A stretch of 64,000 bases of DNA from Monarcha castaneiventris obscurior (taxonomy: Eukaryota > Chordata > Aves > Passeriformes > Monarchidae), in the NCBI GenBank assembly GCA_026261815.1, contig JAMPIT010000354.1:1364001-1428000 (forward strand), given 5' to 3'. The notes under the pieces were generated by a model. The model saw only the letters and a program-made list of their open reading frames with translations, was not told where the DNA came from and made no database searches. Every line of letters begins with the position of its first letter. The stretch's first letter is position 1. Of the stretch, positions 11,586-21,763 are shown in pieces. A program made the position numbers and the translations under genes.

Positions 11586-12924
11586 CTGGCAGGAACAGGT
11601 GAGATGTTAAAATCCCTAGATGAGATCCCCAGGGAGCTCTGGAGCTTCCAGCGTGGTGCTGAGGCTCCATCCAAGCCATAAACACAGACTGGACAAGCAC
11701 ACAGTGACTGAGCCCAGGAAACCCTGCCTGCAGCAGGAAAAGGACTCTGAAACCTCTCTGGGATTCCTGAAAACCCCTGAACATTCCCAATTTCCCAAGC
11801 CTTGTGCTGACCCTCTCTAAATGCTCTCCATCCACTCCAGTCCCCTATGCCCATGGTGCCTGCAGGGTGTCCCTTCCTTGGGCAGGGATTTTCCAGCCTG
11901 CCAGGCCCAGGGTGGCAGTGCTGCATTAAAACCTGACACAGCCAACCCCAATTAGTCCTGCTAACCAACTGGGGGCTTCAAACACCCCAGGCAAAGTGCA
12001 AAACACATGCAAATGAGGCTGCAGCAACAGATTGAGCCCATGAACCTTCTGGAAAACTTCTGAGGCTGGAACAGGGCGAGTGGGGAGAGCTTTAAACCCA
12101 GCCACAGAATGAAAGTGGAGGGAATTAAAGGTGCTTTGAAGGGAACGGGTGGCCATGAGAGCTGGGAGAAGGCACAAAGGAACCACCACATGGATGCTGA
12201 GGATGAAGGGGATTTTGATCTCAGCGCATCCCGCAGAGCTCCAGACCCTTAACTGGAGTGTTTAATTAGGAGCCCTGCTTAGATTTCAAGCCGGAGGCGG
12301 CAGGGAGGGAGGTGCTTCCTGAGGGATTTCAGCCTGGGCACAGGGAGCCACCCTCCGTCCCTGGGTGCTCCAGGGATTTATTGCTCCCTGGTTGTCCCAG
12401 GCTTTTCCCTCAGGAGCTGGAACTGAAGGAGCCTTAAGTGGGGTGGGAGGTGCCCAGCCCTGCTTGACTCCTCCTTGGCCCACAGCCTGGACTTCTCCAG
12501 ACTCGGCCATAATTCCAGTACAATAAAAAATCATAACTAAAGCTCCTGTTCCAGGGCCCCTCTGTCACAGGAGAGCACAAAAGATGATTTGTGTAGGACT
12601 GGGAAGGACATTCCAGGCCACTGCATCCTCAGGACCATTAACACCATTTTGTGATTCTGAAATTCATTTTAAAATTAGAGATATTCCTTAATCCCTGCTG
12701 CTGTGGCTGGGTCACTATTCCACAGCCTCCTCCTCATTTTCCAGTCTGTTTGGGGTTTTTTGTGCCAAGTCAGGCCCCTAAGGAGAGGATTTTTCTGTCC
12801 CCCTGCGGGCTGCCCAGGAATATATTTATGGAGTCAATCATCTCATCCAGCTGGGAACTGCTGGAGTCACTCTGGAGAGGTTTAAGAGAGAAGACAGGTG
12901 CAGGAGGGGCTGTGGCTCTTCACC
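11586..12924. other. Single-copy sequence, no gene seen
   Basis: No CR1 match. The 87-codon minus frame at 11926-12189 is not recognised. The stretch is AT-richer between 12500 and 12680. I see no further repeat structure. Confidence 0.6.
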
Positions 12925-13175
12925 TCTTGTTCTGAATTCATAAAGTTGTGGAATATCCTGAGCTGGGAGGGATCCACCTGCATCACCCAGTCCAGCAACA
13001 CCCCCACCCTGGGCACCCCTGGCAGCGCTGTCCAAACGCTCCTGGAGCTCTGGCAGCCTCGGGGCCGGGACCATTCCCTGGGGAGCCTGGGCAGTGCCCA
13101 GCACCCTTTGGGGAAGGGCCTTTCCATCCTCTCCATCCCAAATCCCCCTGGCCCAGCTCCAGCTGTACCCTCGTT
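12925..13175 (-). mobile_element. CR1 LINE fragment, group B
   Basis: Antisense group B copy with the diagnostic tccaaacgctcctggagct, gaccattccctggggagcct and cctttccatcctctccatcc. It aligns through its whole length with the minus copy at 39.24 kb and, inverted, with the plus copy at 44.9 kb. The 3' end lies at the left, at aatatcctgagctgggaggg. Confidence 0.9.
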
Positions 13176-13732
13176 CAAAAGAGGGCTGAATTCAGACCAA
13201 ATAGATCAATAAAGTCATCCCTTCAAAAATTCTGGATTCTGTCACCTTTCCCCACTGCTCTGGAGAGGGAGGAATAATTTGGCACCCAAAGCTGATTTTC
13301 CCACCATTTCCATATTTCCATCCCCTCAGCAGGAATAGAGGAAGGGTAACAGAAAACAAATTACAGAGCCAGCAGAAATCCAGGCTAAAGATAAACCCTT
13401 GTCCATCGATCCAGGCAATGACCTGGAAATGGGAGTTCAGAGACACAGGAACAGTTCTGTGCACAAACCCCAGCGCTGGATTGAGCCCTTGGCTCCTGGA
13501 GGTGGCAGGTGCTCCTCAGCAGGCAGGGGACACTCAGGGATGTCCCTGGGGACAGCCAGGACTGCTCTGAGCCTGCCCTGTGACCCGTCCCTGTGTGGCA
13601 CTGCTCCCGTGCCCCTTTGCTCCCACAGCTGCTTCTGGCCTCCCACTGGGCTGAGGCTGTGCCCTGGCAGCGCTCCTGGCTCACCCCTGGGCTGTGCCTG
13701 AGGATCTGGGGCGGTGTCCATCCCTCTGGATT
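13176..13732. other. Spacer with no recognised gene
   Basis: AT-rich to 13400 and GC-rich after it. Open frames running into the adjacent microsatellite (13593-13949 and 13437-13904) are kept open by the repeat and are not genes. Confidence 0.65.
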
Positions 13733-13874
13733 GGGAGGGAGGGAGGGAGGGAGGGAGGAAGGAAGGAAGGAAGGAAGGAAGGAAGGAAGGAAGGAAGGAA
13801 GGAAGGAAGGAAGGAAGGAAGGAAGGAAGGAAGGAAGGAAGGAAGGAAGGAAGGAAGGAAGGAAGGAAGGAAGG
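13733..13874. repeat. Compound microsatellite (GGGA)n then (GGAA)n
   Basis: About six GGGA units pass directly into about 29 uninterrupted GGAA units. All purines are on the plus strand. The sharp boundary suggests that the GGAA part arose by point change of one GGGA unit and then expanded. The lack of interruptions implies current length instability. Confidence 0.98.
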
Positions 13875-14186
13875 CTGGCTCAGCCTGGTGTCTGCTCCAT
13901 CCAAGGCTGTCCTGGCTGCAGGGACACGGGTGGCAGAGCTGGGCCCTGACTGCTCCCAGTGACAGCTACAGGAATCCCGGGCAGGAAGTTCTCCCGCTGC
14001 GAGGAGACTTCAGGCAAGTCCTGATCAAAGGGATTTGGGCTGAGCTGCCTCAGCCCCTGAGCTGAGCCAAGCTCAGCAGTGAGGGAGGCACAGACTCAGC
14101 CCCAGCATCCCCACAGCTGGGACCTGCCCGGGATTCCCCTGCTGAGAGCTGGGATCAGCTCCTGACTCCTCTCAGGAGCCTCAGAG
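13875..14186. other. Spacer, nothing recognised
   Basis: A 312-base GC-rich spacer between the microsatellite and the group A CR1. No frame or repeat was identified. Confidence 0.6.
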
Positions 14187-14728
14187 GATCACAGAATTCC
14201 AGGATGGTTTGGGTTGAAAGGACCTCAAAGCTCGTCCAGTGCCACCCCTGCCATGGCAGGGACACCTCCCACTGCCCCAGGCTGCTCCCAGCCCCAATGT
14301 CCAGCCTGGCCTTGGGCACTGCCAGGGATCCAGGGGCAGCCACAGCTGCTCTGGGCACCCTGTGCCAGGGACTGCCCACCCTCACAGGGAACAATTCCTG
14401 CCCAAGATCCCATCCAGCCCTGCCCTCTGGCAGTGGAAGCCATTCCCTGTGTCCTGTCCCTCCAGCCCTTGTCCCCAGTCCCTCTCCATGTTTCCTGTGC
14501 TCCTTCAGGCCCTGCAAGGCCACAGTGAGGTCACCCCAGAGCTTCTCCTCTCCAGGCTGAACAATCCCAGCTCTCCCAGCCTCTCCTCCCAGCAGAGCTG
14601 CTCCATCCCTCGGATCATCCTGGAGCCTCCCCTGGGCTCTCTGCAGCAGCTCCAGGTCCCTCCTGTGCTGGGCCCCAGGGCAGGGACAGCTCTGCAGGTG
14701 GGGCCTCACCTGAGCAGATCCCCTGGGC
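14187..14728 (-). mobile_element. CR1 LINE, group A, longest group A copy
   Basis: Antisense copy of about 540 bases from the terminal ggatcacagaattccaggat through the gtgccacccctgccatggca tail block and the cacagctgctctgggcaccc block, into the ORF2 end (caggtggggcctcacctgag). A minus frame from 14709 to 14155 stays open for 184 codons. Its start, MRPHLQSCPCPGAQ, is a degraded match to the group D stretch [15 protein letters not shown]. The element is a dead relic. Confidence 0.93.
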
Positions 14729-15041
14729 TCTCCTGATTGTCATCCCAGGGTTCATTCACTAGAAGGTAGGGAAAAATTAAAAATCACAATTTCTGCCAGT
14801 TCACTGAGTTTGTCACTGTGAAAAGGTGGCCTCGGAGCTGGGTTGCCCTGGAACAGCAGCTCAGGGCTCCGGTTTTGTGTTTGGATCCACCAGGATCAGT
14901 GGAATTCCACAGCTCAGTGTCCATCACCCACAGTGCTTTGTCTCTCCCAGAAGAATCCCCAGGCCCTGCAGGACTCACTCAGGGGAAGGCCGAATCGCCC
15001 AGCAAAGGGTTCTCTTACTGTTTGGTCTTTTCCTAACATGC

Positions 15042-15064
15042 AGTTAATTAATTGCCAATTAACT
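15042..15064. promoter_or_regulatory. Inverted repeat AGTTAATT-N7-AATTAACT, copy 1
   Basis: AGTTAATT at 15042-15049 and AATTAACT at 15057-15064 are exact inverse complements with a 7-base spacer. An inner palindrome TTAATT-GCC-AATTAA overlaps it. GTTAAT is the half-site known for HNF1-type homeodomain proteins, but the usual spacing there is one base, so a binding role is only a guess. Confidence 0.35.
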
Positions 15065-15212
15065 CCCAAATGTGGGCCCTCCCTGCACGTTTAGAGCAGG
15101 ATGTGAACGGGGGCACTCTGCCCTGCACAGATCGGGATGTGCCCGGCCCGGAACGGGATTTGGGGAGGATTGTGCTCCAGCCAACATTCACAGATCTGTT
15201 AATAATGATCTG

Positions 15213-15237
15213 GAGTTAATTGCTTATGAATTAACTC
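15213..15237. promoter_or_regulatory. Inverted repeat GAGTTAATT-N7-AATTAACTC, copy 2
   Basis: GAGTTAATT at 15213-15221 and AATTAACTC at 15229-15237 form a perfect 9-base inverted repeat with a 7-base spacer, the same geometry as the copy 171 bases upstream. The spacers differ (gcttatg against aattgcc), so the arms are the shared feature. Confidence 0.35.
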
Positions 15238-15670
15238 AAGGCCAAACCCCTGCACCTGAAGGCCTCCAACCAAATGTTTTGAGCTTTGTTCTCAGCTGCC
15301 TGAGAGTGAAGATAAAACACAGCCGGGCTGGGGGGACTAGGACCACTGGCACCAGGGAGGGAGGACACCTTCTTCCCAGCCAGCCCCGGGATCCTGCTCC
15401 TGGATCTCCCTTTGGACCCCAACCCCGAGCTGTCCCCAGCCGTGTTCTCAGTCGGGTGTGGCTCCCCCAGGCACGGGGAGGCACTGCAGGGACTGGGCAA
15501 AATTAGGGAAACAAAGAAATTCCAAGGGTTTCTCCCAGAGAGAACGAGCAGCTTCCTGGGGGTCAGGCTGGGAGTTTTCTCTCTGCCCCATCGAAACAGG
15601 GAAGGGATGATGTGGGCACAGGGGGGGCGGGGATAATTACAGAGCTGCTGCTCCTGCCTGGTCGTGAACA

Positions 15671-15946
15671 CACCCGAGCCCACCCACCCGAGCTCACCCA
15701 TCTGTGCCCACCCATCTGTGCCCACCCATCTGAGCTCACCCACCTGAGCCCACCCATCTGAGCCCATCCACCTGAGCTCACCCACCTGAGCTCACCCACC
15801 TGAGCTCACCCACCTGAGCCCACCCATCTGAGCCCATCCACCTGAGCTCACCCACCTGAGCTCACCCACCTGAGCTCACCCACCTGAGCTCACCCATCTG
15901 TGCCCACCCATCTGAGCTCACCCACCTGAGCCCTCACACCTGAGCT
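15671..15946. repeat. 14-bp minisatellite with 70-bp higher-order period
   Basis: About 20 units of the form cacccacctgagct, with variants ending gagcc and gtgcc and a catc variant. The distinctive unit with agcccatccacctg recurs at 15761 and 15831, showing a 5-unit, 70-base higher-order repeat. Because 14 is not a multiple of three, the 184-codon minus frame across it is simply stop-free and not a gene. Confidence 0.93.
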
Positions 15947-18409
15947 CTGGCTTCCCCCAAGCCCTGGAGTGCCCAAACAGCCCCAGAGCTCACAAACACT
16001 TTACGGAACCAGGGTCAGCAAGCATGAAACGCTTTCATTCCCCCGGGCAGACGAACCCTGGATCAGGCCTCTCCAGGAGGTAAATTGCAATATTCCAGGT
16101 CACGCTGGCCCTCAGCCTCACCTGAGGCTGCTGGGCCTCCCCGTGAGCCACCTTTGGTGGGGAGGGATCCCACACGGTGCTGCCAAAGCCTGCCACACTT
16201 CCCACACCATTCCCAGGGCCCTGGAGTTTAGGCACCAGCCCTCCCTAAGAGGGTCACAGCTCTGCTGGGCAGGACTGGGGGAGGCAGAAGGATTAAAGCT
16301 GTGATTAATGTCTCACCTTCCTCCCAGAGCCTGAGCGTTGGCCAGGACTCCTCCTGGAACTTCCCATACAACTGTTCCAAACAAGGACCAAAGTAAATTG
16401 TTTATAAAAGTGAAGTTCCAGGGGTTTTGAGAGGACAAAACTCTCTTCAGACCAGCTCTAAGTGCTGCTGATTTTGTAGGACTGCAGGAGCACAAGCTGT
16501 CCCCAGGCATGTGGGAGCCTGGCTTAGAGCCCAGTGTTCCCAGGTGAGCCCAGTCCTTGCATCCACAGGGAGGGGAGAGCAGGAATTCTAGCAGCCACTG
16601 AATGGGACCCTTGTCCCTCTCAAACTGTGGAACTATCCCTGTATTCCCGGTGAATTTACCTGCAGTGAGACACAGGAGTTAAAATCATTTCCTTCCAGCC
16701 CCAGCAGCATCCCAGGTGCAGGGGGGAGGGAGGAACAGATTTGTGAGGAGCACATTTGGCAGGAGCTGGGAAATGCCTTGGCTGAGCTCTCCAGAGCTGT
16801 TGTTTGACCACTGGAAGGGCTGGAACAACGTCAGCGTTGCTGTGTCTGAACAAAAATGTCCAAATTGTTCCAGGAATTCATCTCAGAGATCACAGAAATG
16901 GGGCCAAAACTTCTCAGGAGAGACAGAGCTGTGTAGGCAATTAAATCTGAGCAAATTACCTGGGAACACATAGGTAAAGAAACCCCAGCTCAGCCTGTCA
17001 CAAATCCCTCTGGAATTTCTGTCCTGGAGCAGCATAGCTGGAGCAGGATCCCTCTGGGCAGGGGCCACTCCCATCCCTGGCCAGAATTTGGAATTGAGGA
17101 AAACTGAGACCCCAAAAAGCAAAAAAACTCCATCGAACCCAGGTGTGCCAGAACATTCCTGAGCCACCCATTCCCCGCCCCCCAGGATCTGTATCCATCA
17201 GGCGTGGGAGCACAGAGGGGCTCCCAGGGAATTCCAGGTGTCCTGGTTCCTAACCCAGAGTTCCCACCACACTGCACAGCTCAGGGCGCTCACCTCTCCC
17301 ACAGACCCCTTCCACCTGAGCCCTGGCACTGCAAACAAGGAACCGGACACAGTTTTGTTTGTTCATGCCAGCTGCAGGGGGGAGTGGAGTCAATTTGATT
17401 CCAGGGTATTTCACCTGGGAGCAGAATGATTTTGCTGGAATAAAGTCCTGGAGAGCCTCCCCACAGACTCGGGATTGTGGCAGGACCTCTGCCAGAGCCG
17501 CGATGAGGATGCTCCACTCCAGGCTCCTCTAAGTCGTGTTATCCCTGGGAAGTCATTCCCAAAGTGCCCCTAATCTGATGGAAGTGGAAGCAGCATGAGA
17601 TGTTCCACTTTACTCATTGAGTAATTGCAGCCTCTTTCTGTGATCGTTACCCCAGCTCTGCTTCCTTTAAATCAAGTGCAATTGCTTTGTTCTCTCACTG
17701 CAAAATGAAACCAGTGAAACCCACTGCTTATATTCATGGAGCTTTGGAAAGAAAGAAAACGTAAGGCAGGAAAAAAAGAGAATTTGGAAAAAAAAATAAG
17801 GTTGGGGTTTTTTTCCACTCATTTAACTTTAGAGGATAATGTAAACAAAGAAAGTGTAACGCAAGACAAAAAAGAAAATCTGGGATAAAAAGGTATTTGT
17901 AGGTATTGTAATAAATATTGTAAGTATTTGTGCTCTCCAGGGAATGTTCTGCCTTTGTTTCAGCCCCATGCTCTGGGCTGAGGTTTCCAGCTCGTTCTGC
18001 CAGTGCAGGGACCTTCCCCACTCCTGTGCAGGAGCTGCTGCAGCTGCAGAGTCACTTCCCACTTGTTCTTCCCCGCATGGAAACTAAATTGGAAATGAAG
18101 TGTGAGGAGGAAACTCTTGTGCTGAAAGGTTCTTGTCACCTTCAGAAGGAGAGGGAGGGGCTGGGGCCGGTGACACTTCCCTGGCTCTGTTCTGACAATG
18201 CAGCACCAGTTCTGCAGGTCTCGCATCACTGAGGAATTGGAAATGGGATTTGTTGGCTGGAAATGAAACAGGATCCTTCTCAAGGGCCTCTGTTCCAGGA
18301 CTTTCTACTCCAGCTCACTACAAGGCAGAACTTCCCTCCTGGACCTGCGGTCACCAGGACAGGTCGCAGCCAGAGCTGCCCCTAAACCCCAGTTTTCCAT
18401 TTCCTTGCC
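15947..18409. other. Single-copy sequence, no gene seen
   Basis: About 2.5 kb without CR1. The part from 17570 to 17960 is AT-rich, with tracts such as ggaaaaaaaaataaggttgg, and could include a conserved noncoding element. Frames of at most 111 codons occur and none is recognised. Confidence 0.55.
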
Positions 18410-18685
18410 CTCTGCAGCACTCTGGGCACACCCTGCTTCTTTCCTGCCATGGAATCCTCTGGGATCTGGGGATGCACAGAAGCTGCTGCTGAAACTCCTC
18501 TTTCCCCCCATCACTTTGCATCACCCTAAAGGTTCATCTAAGAATGTTCAAACCCCGCTGGCAGCTCCCTCCTGCCAGCAGCACTCCCAGTCCTGCAGAG
18601 CTGCTCAGCCACATTCTGGGCACACCCTGCTTCCTGCAAGCCTGGGAATCCGCTAGGATTTGGGCTGCACAGGACACAGCTGGGC
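18410..18685. repeat. Diverged direct duplication, 194-bp offset
   Basis: A segment beginning tctgggcacaccctgcttc occurs at 18421 and again at 18615, continuing for about 65 bases with parallel ggaatcc and ggctgcacagga-like ends. Divergence of roughly one base in four indicates an old local duplication, not a known transposable element. Confidence 0.7.
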
Positions 18686-20424
18686 AGTGCTGGGCGTTTG
18701 CAGAGCAGAGGCAAGGCTGGGATCTCACCGGAGGCGCAGCCTGGTCACACCAGGCCCGCTGTGAACCCTGCACTTCCCGACCTTTGGAATGCCATTTGTG
18801 GGACAGCTGAGCCGGGACAGAGGTGACTCCCTGTGGGACAGGTGAGCGGGAAGTGCCAAGCTGTGCTCTAATACTGAGATCAAATCCTAAAGCCGCTCCA
18901 CAGGTGCTTTGTTGCTTTGGAATTGCAGATCCTGCATGGCCAAAGGCCACAAACCTGCCCAAAGCTGCTCATTTGTGATCCTTTAGACCCAGACTGAGAC
19001 CAGATCTGAGACTGAGTGGATCAAGTTCTTCTCAGGGCAGTGAGTCAGCAAAGGGGTCTCACTGACACCCCTGATCCTACAGGATGGACAGGATGATCCA
19101 ATAATCCATTGGAACAGGTGATGGAGTTGCTACTGGGATACTGCACTGGGAATATTTACACTTTATTTATCAATGAACCCACCACAGCCATTCCTGTGAT
19201 CTCCGTGCCCTACTTGTGCCTGACCATGGCCCTTCCCCTGCCAGCTCCGCCACAACAGTGCAGGTTTTACAGGTTTTTCACCATAAATTAAACCAGAAGA
19301 GTTTATTCACCCCTTGGTGACATGCAGGGACACAAAGGGTGGGAGTACCTCCCCCAACACAGGACCTCTCTGCAGGTCACCTGTCCCCAGCCAGGCCCAC
19401 CGTGGAGGCTGCAGGGGAGAGCCCAGCCCCAGCTCCTCCCCAGCTGCCTCAGGGGTCTGTCTGGGACGGGCTGTTCCCCACGCCAGCCCTGCCTCTCCTC
19501 ACAGAGAGCAGCTGGAGGATTGCCTGGGACATCTCCCAGCAGCCGGGGCTCAGGGGGCTCCAGCCCAGAGCGGTTCCTGGGCTGTCACAGCCACAGCCCT
19601 CCCAGCTGGGACCCATTCCCCCAGCACCGTGTCCCAACACCGGCACTTCCCCCAGGGCCATGGACCCCTTCGGTGCCGGCTGCCTGTGACCCAGCTCTGG
19701 GGACGAGCCAAAGCAGCTTTAAAGGTCACCAGGTTCCTCTGCCAAGGCTGGGAGCAGCAGCTTGGCCCTTTCATCTGTCAGCTCTGCTTTACATCCCCCA
19801 TGAATTCCTGGCATCCCATCCCAAAATAACTCCCTCCACCTCTGTTTCAGCCTCCAGCCCATCAGGCTGTCCCTGCCCTGTCACCTCCTGTTCCCCTGTG
19901 TCACATCACGGGCTCGCTGTGACAGGACAGGCTCAGCTCCCGCAGCCGAGGAAGCCTGGATGTGCTTCAGGAGGAAAGGGAGAGGATGGGGATCAGGAGT
20001 GGAGTTAAACCCAGCACCTTCGATCAGCAGCACCTTGATCACCCTCCCCAGAGGGGTTTCCTTCCAGCCCTAGGCACTGCTTGCCACAGCTCAGCTTCAA
20101 ATCCTGTTGGATCCTTGCACTTTTCAACAGCATCTCTCGCCCTGACCATCAGGAGCCCAAGGAACTGATTCCCTCCACTGCTCAGTGGGGAACAGGATCC
20201 CTCCCTGCACCTCTGCATCACCAGAGACTTCAAGGATGGATTTATTTTTTAAGGATTCCTTGTGCCCAGGTGAGAGAGCAAACTGGATATGTCACAGTGT
20301 CACAGGGAAGAGCCTCTGACACTGAAGGCATTTTAGGGCACTGCCCCAACCCCTTCTGTGGAAAGCCAGTGGGGAAGGAGAACAAAGAAGTGGTGACACT
20401 CCTGAACCCTCCTGAAGGGAGTAG
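18686..20424. other. Single-copy sequence, no gene seen
   Basis: GC-rich from 19330 to 20000, where three plus frames (up to 228 codons, 19322-20008) overlap one another and therefore cannot all be coding. Their proline- and serine-rich products show no family. The remainder is ordinary. Confidence 0.55.
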
Positions 20425-20656
20425 GTTTAGATGGGATACTGGGAAAAAAATCCTTCCCTGTGAGGGTGGGGAGAACCTGGCACAGGGTGCCCAGAGCAGC
20501 TGTGGCTGCCTCTGGATCCCTGGAAGAACAGGCTGGAGTCCAAGGCCAGGTTGGAGCCCCCTGGGGCAGTGGGAGGTGTCCCTGCCACGGCAGGGGTGGC
20601 ACTGGGTGGGCTTTAAATTCCCTTCCACCCCAAACCCTCCTGGGATTCTCTGATAT
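20425..20656 (+). mobile_element. CR1 LINE 3' end, group A
   Basis: Sense copy starting in gatgggatactgggaaaaaa and running through gggtgcccagagcagctgtg and ggggtggcactgggtgggct to the end ctcctgggattctctgat. A small internal duplication in the middle (ggctggagtccaaggccagg) separates it from the other copies. Confidence 0.92.
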
Positions 20657-21658
20657 CCCTGCTTTACTCCAGGCTGAAAGGGGCTGATCAAGAGGCCTCG
20701 AATGTGTTGCTAAATAAGAGCATGGATGGATCCCAAAGGTACAGAACATTCCCTCCCTCTGAAGACAACCGTCAGCCTTCACTACAGGCTGTTATTAATA
20801 ATTAGTAGCCATGGCAATATCCTACGGGGGCAACATCCAGTGCTCAGAAGCCCTGGGAGGGGCTTCAAACTGGCAGTGGGGCTCCTGGACACCCTGTGCA
20901 GTCCCACTGACACTGATGGAACAGGAATGTTTGTTATGCTCTGTGCAGACAGACACAGGGATGGATCCGTGTGCTGCCCACGGGGCAGAGCCTCAGCTGA
21001 TGCAAGGAGACAGCTCCCGAAGAGCCAGGTGATCGTCTGCCCTGCCAGGGCCAGGGGAGGGCTGGCTCATGGCCTTGGTGTGGAAATGCCAGATGGAAAG
21101 GAGAAGGGAAGGAAAAACCTGCCCAGTTTCTGTGGGGACAGAGGGCTTTGTGTGCTCCTGAGGGGTGGCAAGGAGCACCTCCTCCTTACCTGCTCAACTT
21201 GACCTTCTGAAGTCTCTGCTCCAGCAGCAGGCGAGGCTGGCTGGGCTGCCAGGGACGGGAGGGAGCCCTGGATCCCTCAGGGAATGTGCTGTCCCTGCAG
21301 GGCACATCCTGCCCTGGGCAGGTGGCACCTGGGACACAGGGGCAGAACTGCCAGGGTGGAACCTCCCTCCTCAAACCCTGCCCTCAGTGCTGCCCTCGGG
21401 GGGAGCTCCCTGGTGGCATCAGGGTGACACTTCCCAGCTCTCCCATTCCAGCCCTGTGCCCGGAGCACCTCCCAGACTGGGAATCTGCACGTTCAGCACA
21501 GGGGGCCAAAAGGAGTTTGAAGCGGCTCAGGCTCCTCAGTCCTGCCCTGGTGTGGCACTGCCAGCCCGGCTCAGCCCCACAGGGCTGTTGGGAGCAGCAA
21601 AGGGATCACTGACAGAACCTCACACGATTGCAGGGTGCCAGAGATGTTCTCTACGCCT
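20657..21658. other. Single-copy sequence, no gene seen
   Basis: One kilobase of mixed composition. The plus frame 21165-21845 (226 codons) is extended by the 21-bp repeat that follows and is overlapped by other open frames, so it is not supported as a gene. Confidence 0.6.
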
Positions 21659-21763
21659 GGTGCTCCCAAACAGCCTCCTGGTGCTCCCAAACAGCCTCCT
21701 GGTGCTCCTGGAACACCTCCTGGTGCTCCCAAACAGCCTCCTGGTGCTCCTGGAACACCTCCT
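21659..21763. repeat. 21-bp tandem repeat, five units, two unit types
   Basis: Five exact-length units: type 1 (ggtgctcccaaacagcctcc t) at 21659, 21680 and 21722, and type 2 (ggtgctcctggaacacctcc t) at 21701 and 21743. The order 1-1-2-1-2 implies that a 42-base dimer 1-2 was duplicated. As 21 is a multiple of three, frames stay open across it, but no coding context is seen. Confidence 0.97.

Larger units (their letters stand above)
14729..15670. other. Single-copy sequence with TAATTA-rich core
   Basis: Between 15035 and 15310 the sequence is AT-rich, free of known repeats and contains paired inverted GTTAATT motifs (15043-15063 and 15214-15236). This composition within GC-rich DNA is what a conserved noncoding element could look like, but conservation cannot be tested here. 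The rest is unremarkable. Confidence 0.5.

Noticed and set aside
14155..14709. A 184-codon minus-strand gene
   Set aside because: The sequence is the 3' end of a group A CR1 element. The product is a decayed ORF2 end, not a host gene.
15671..15946. CRISPR array
   Set aside because: The units are contiguous 14-mers without unique spacers, and the sequence is from a vertebrate.
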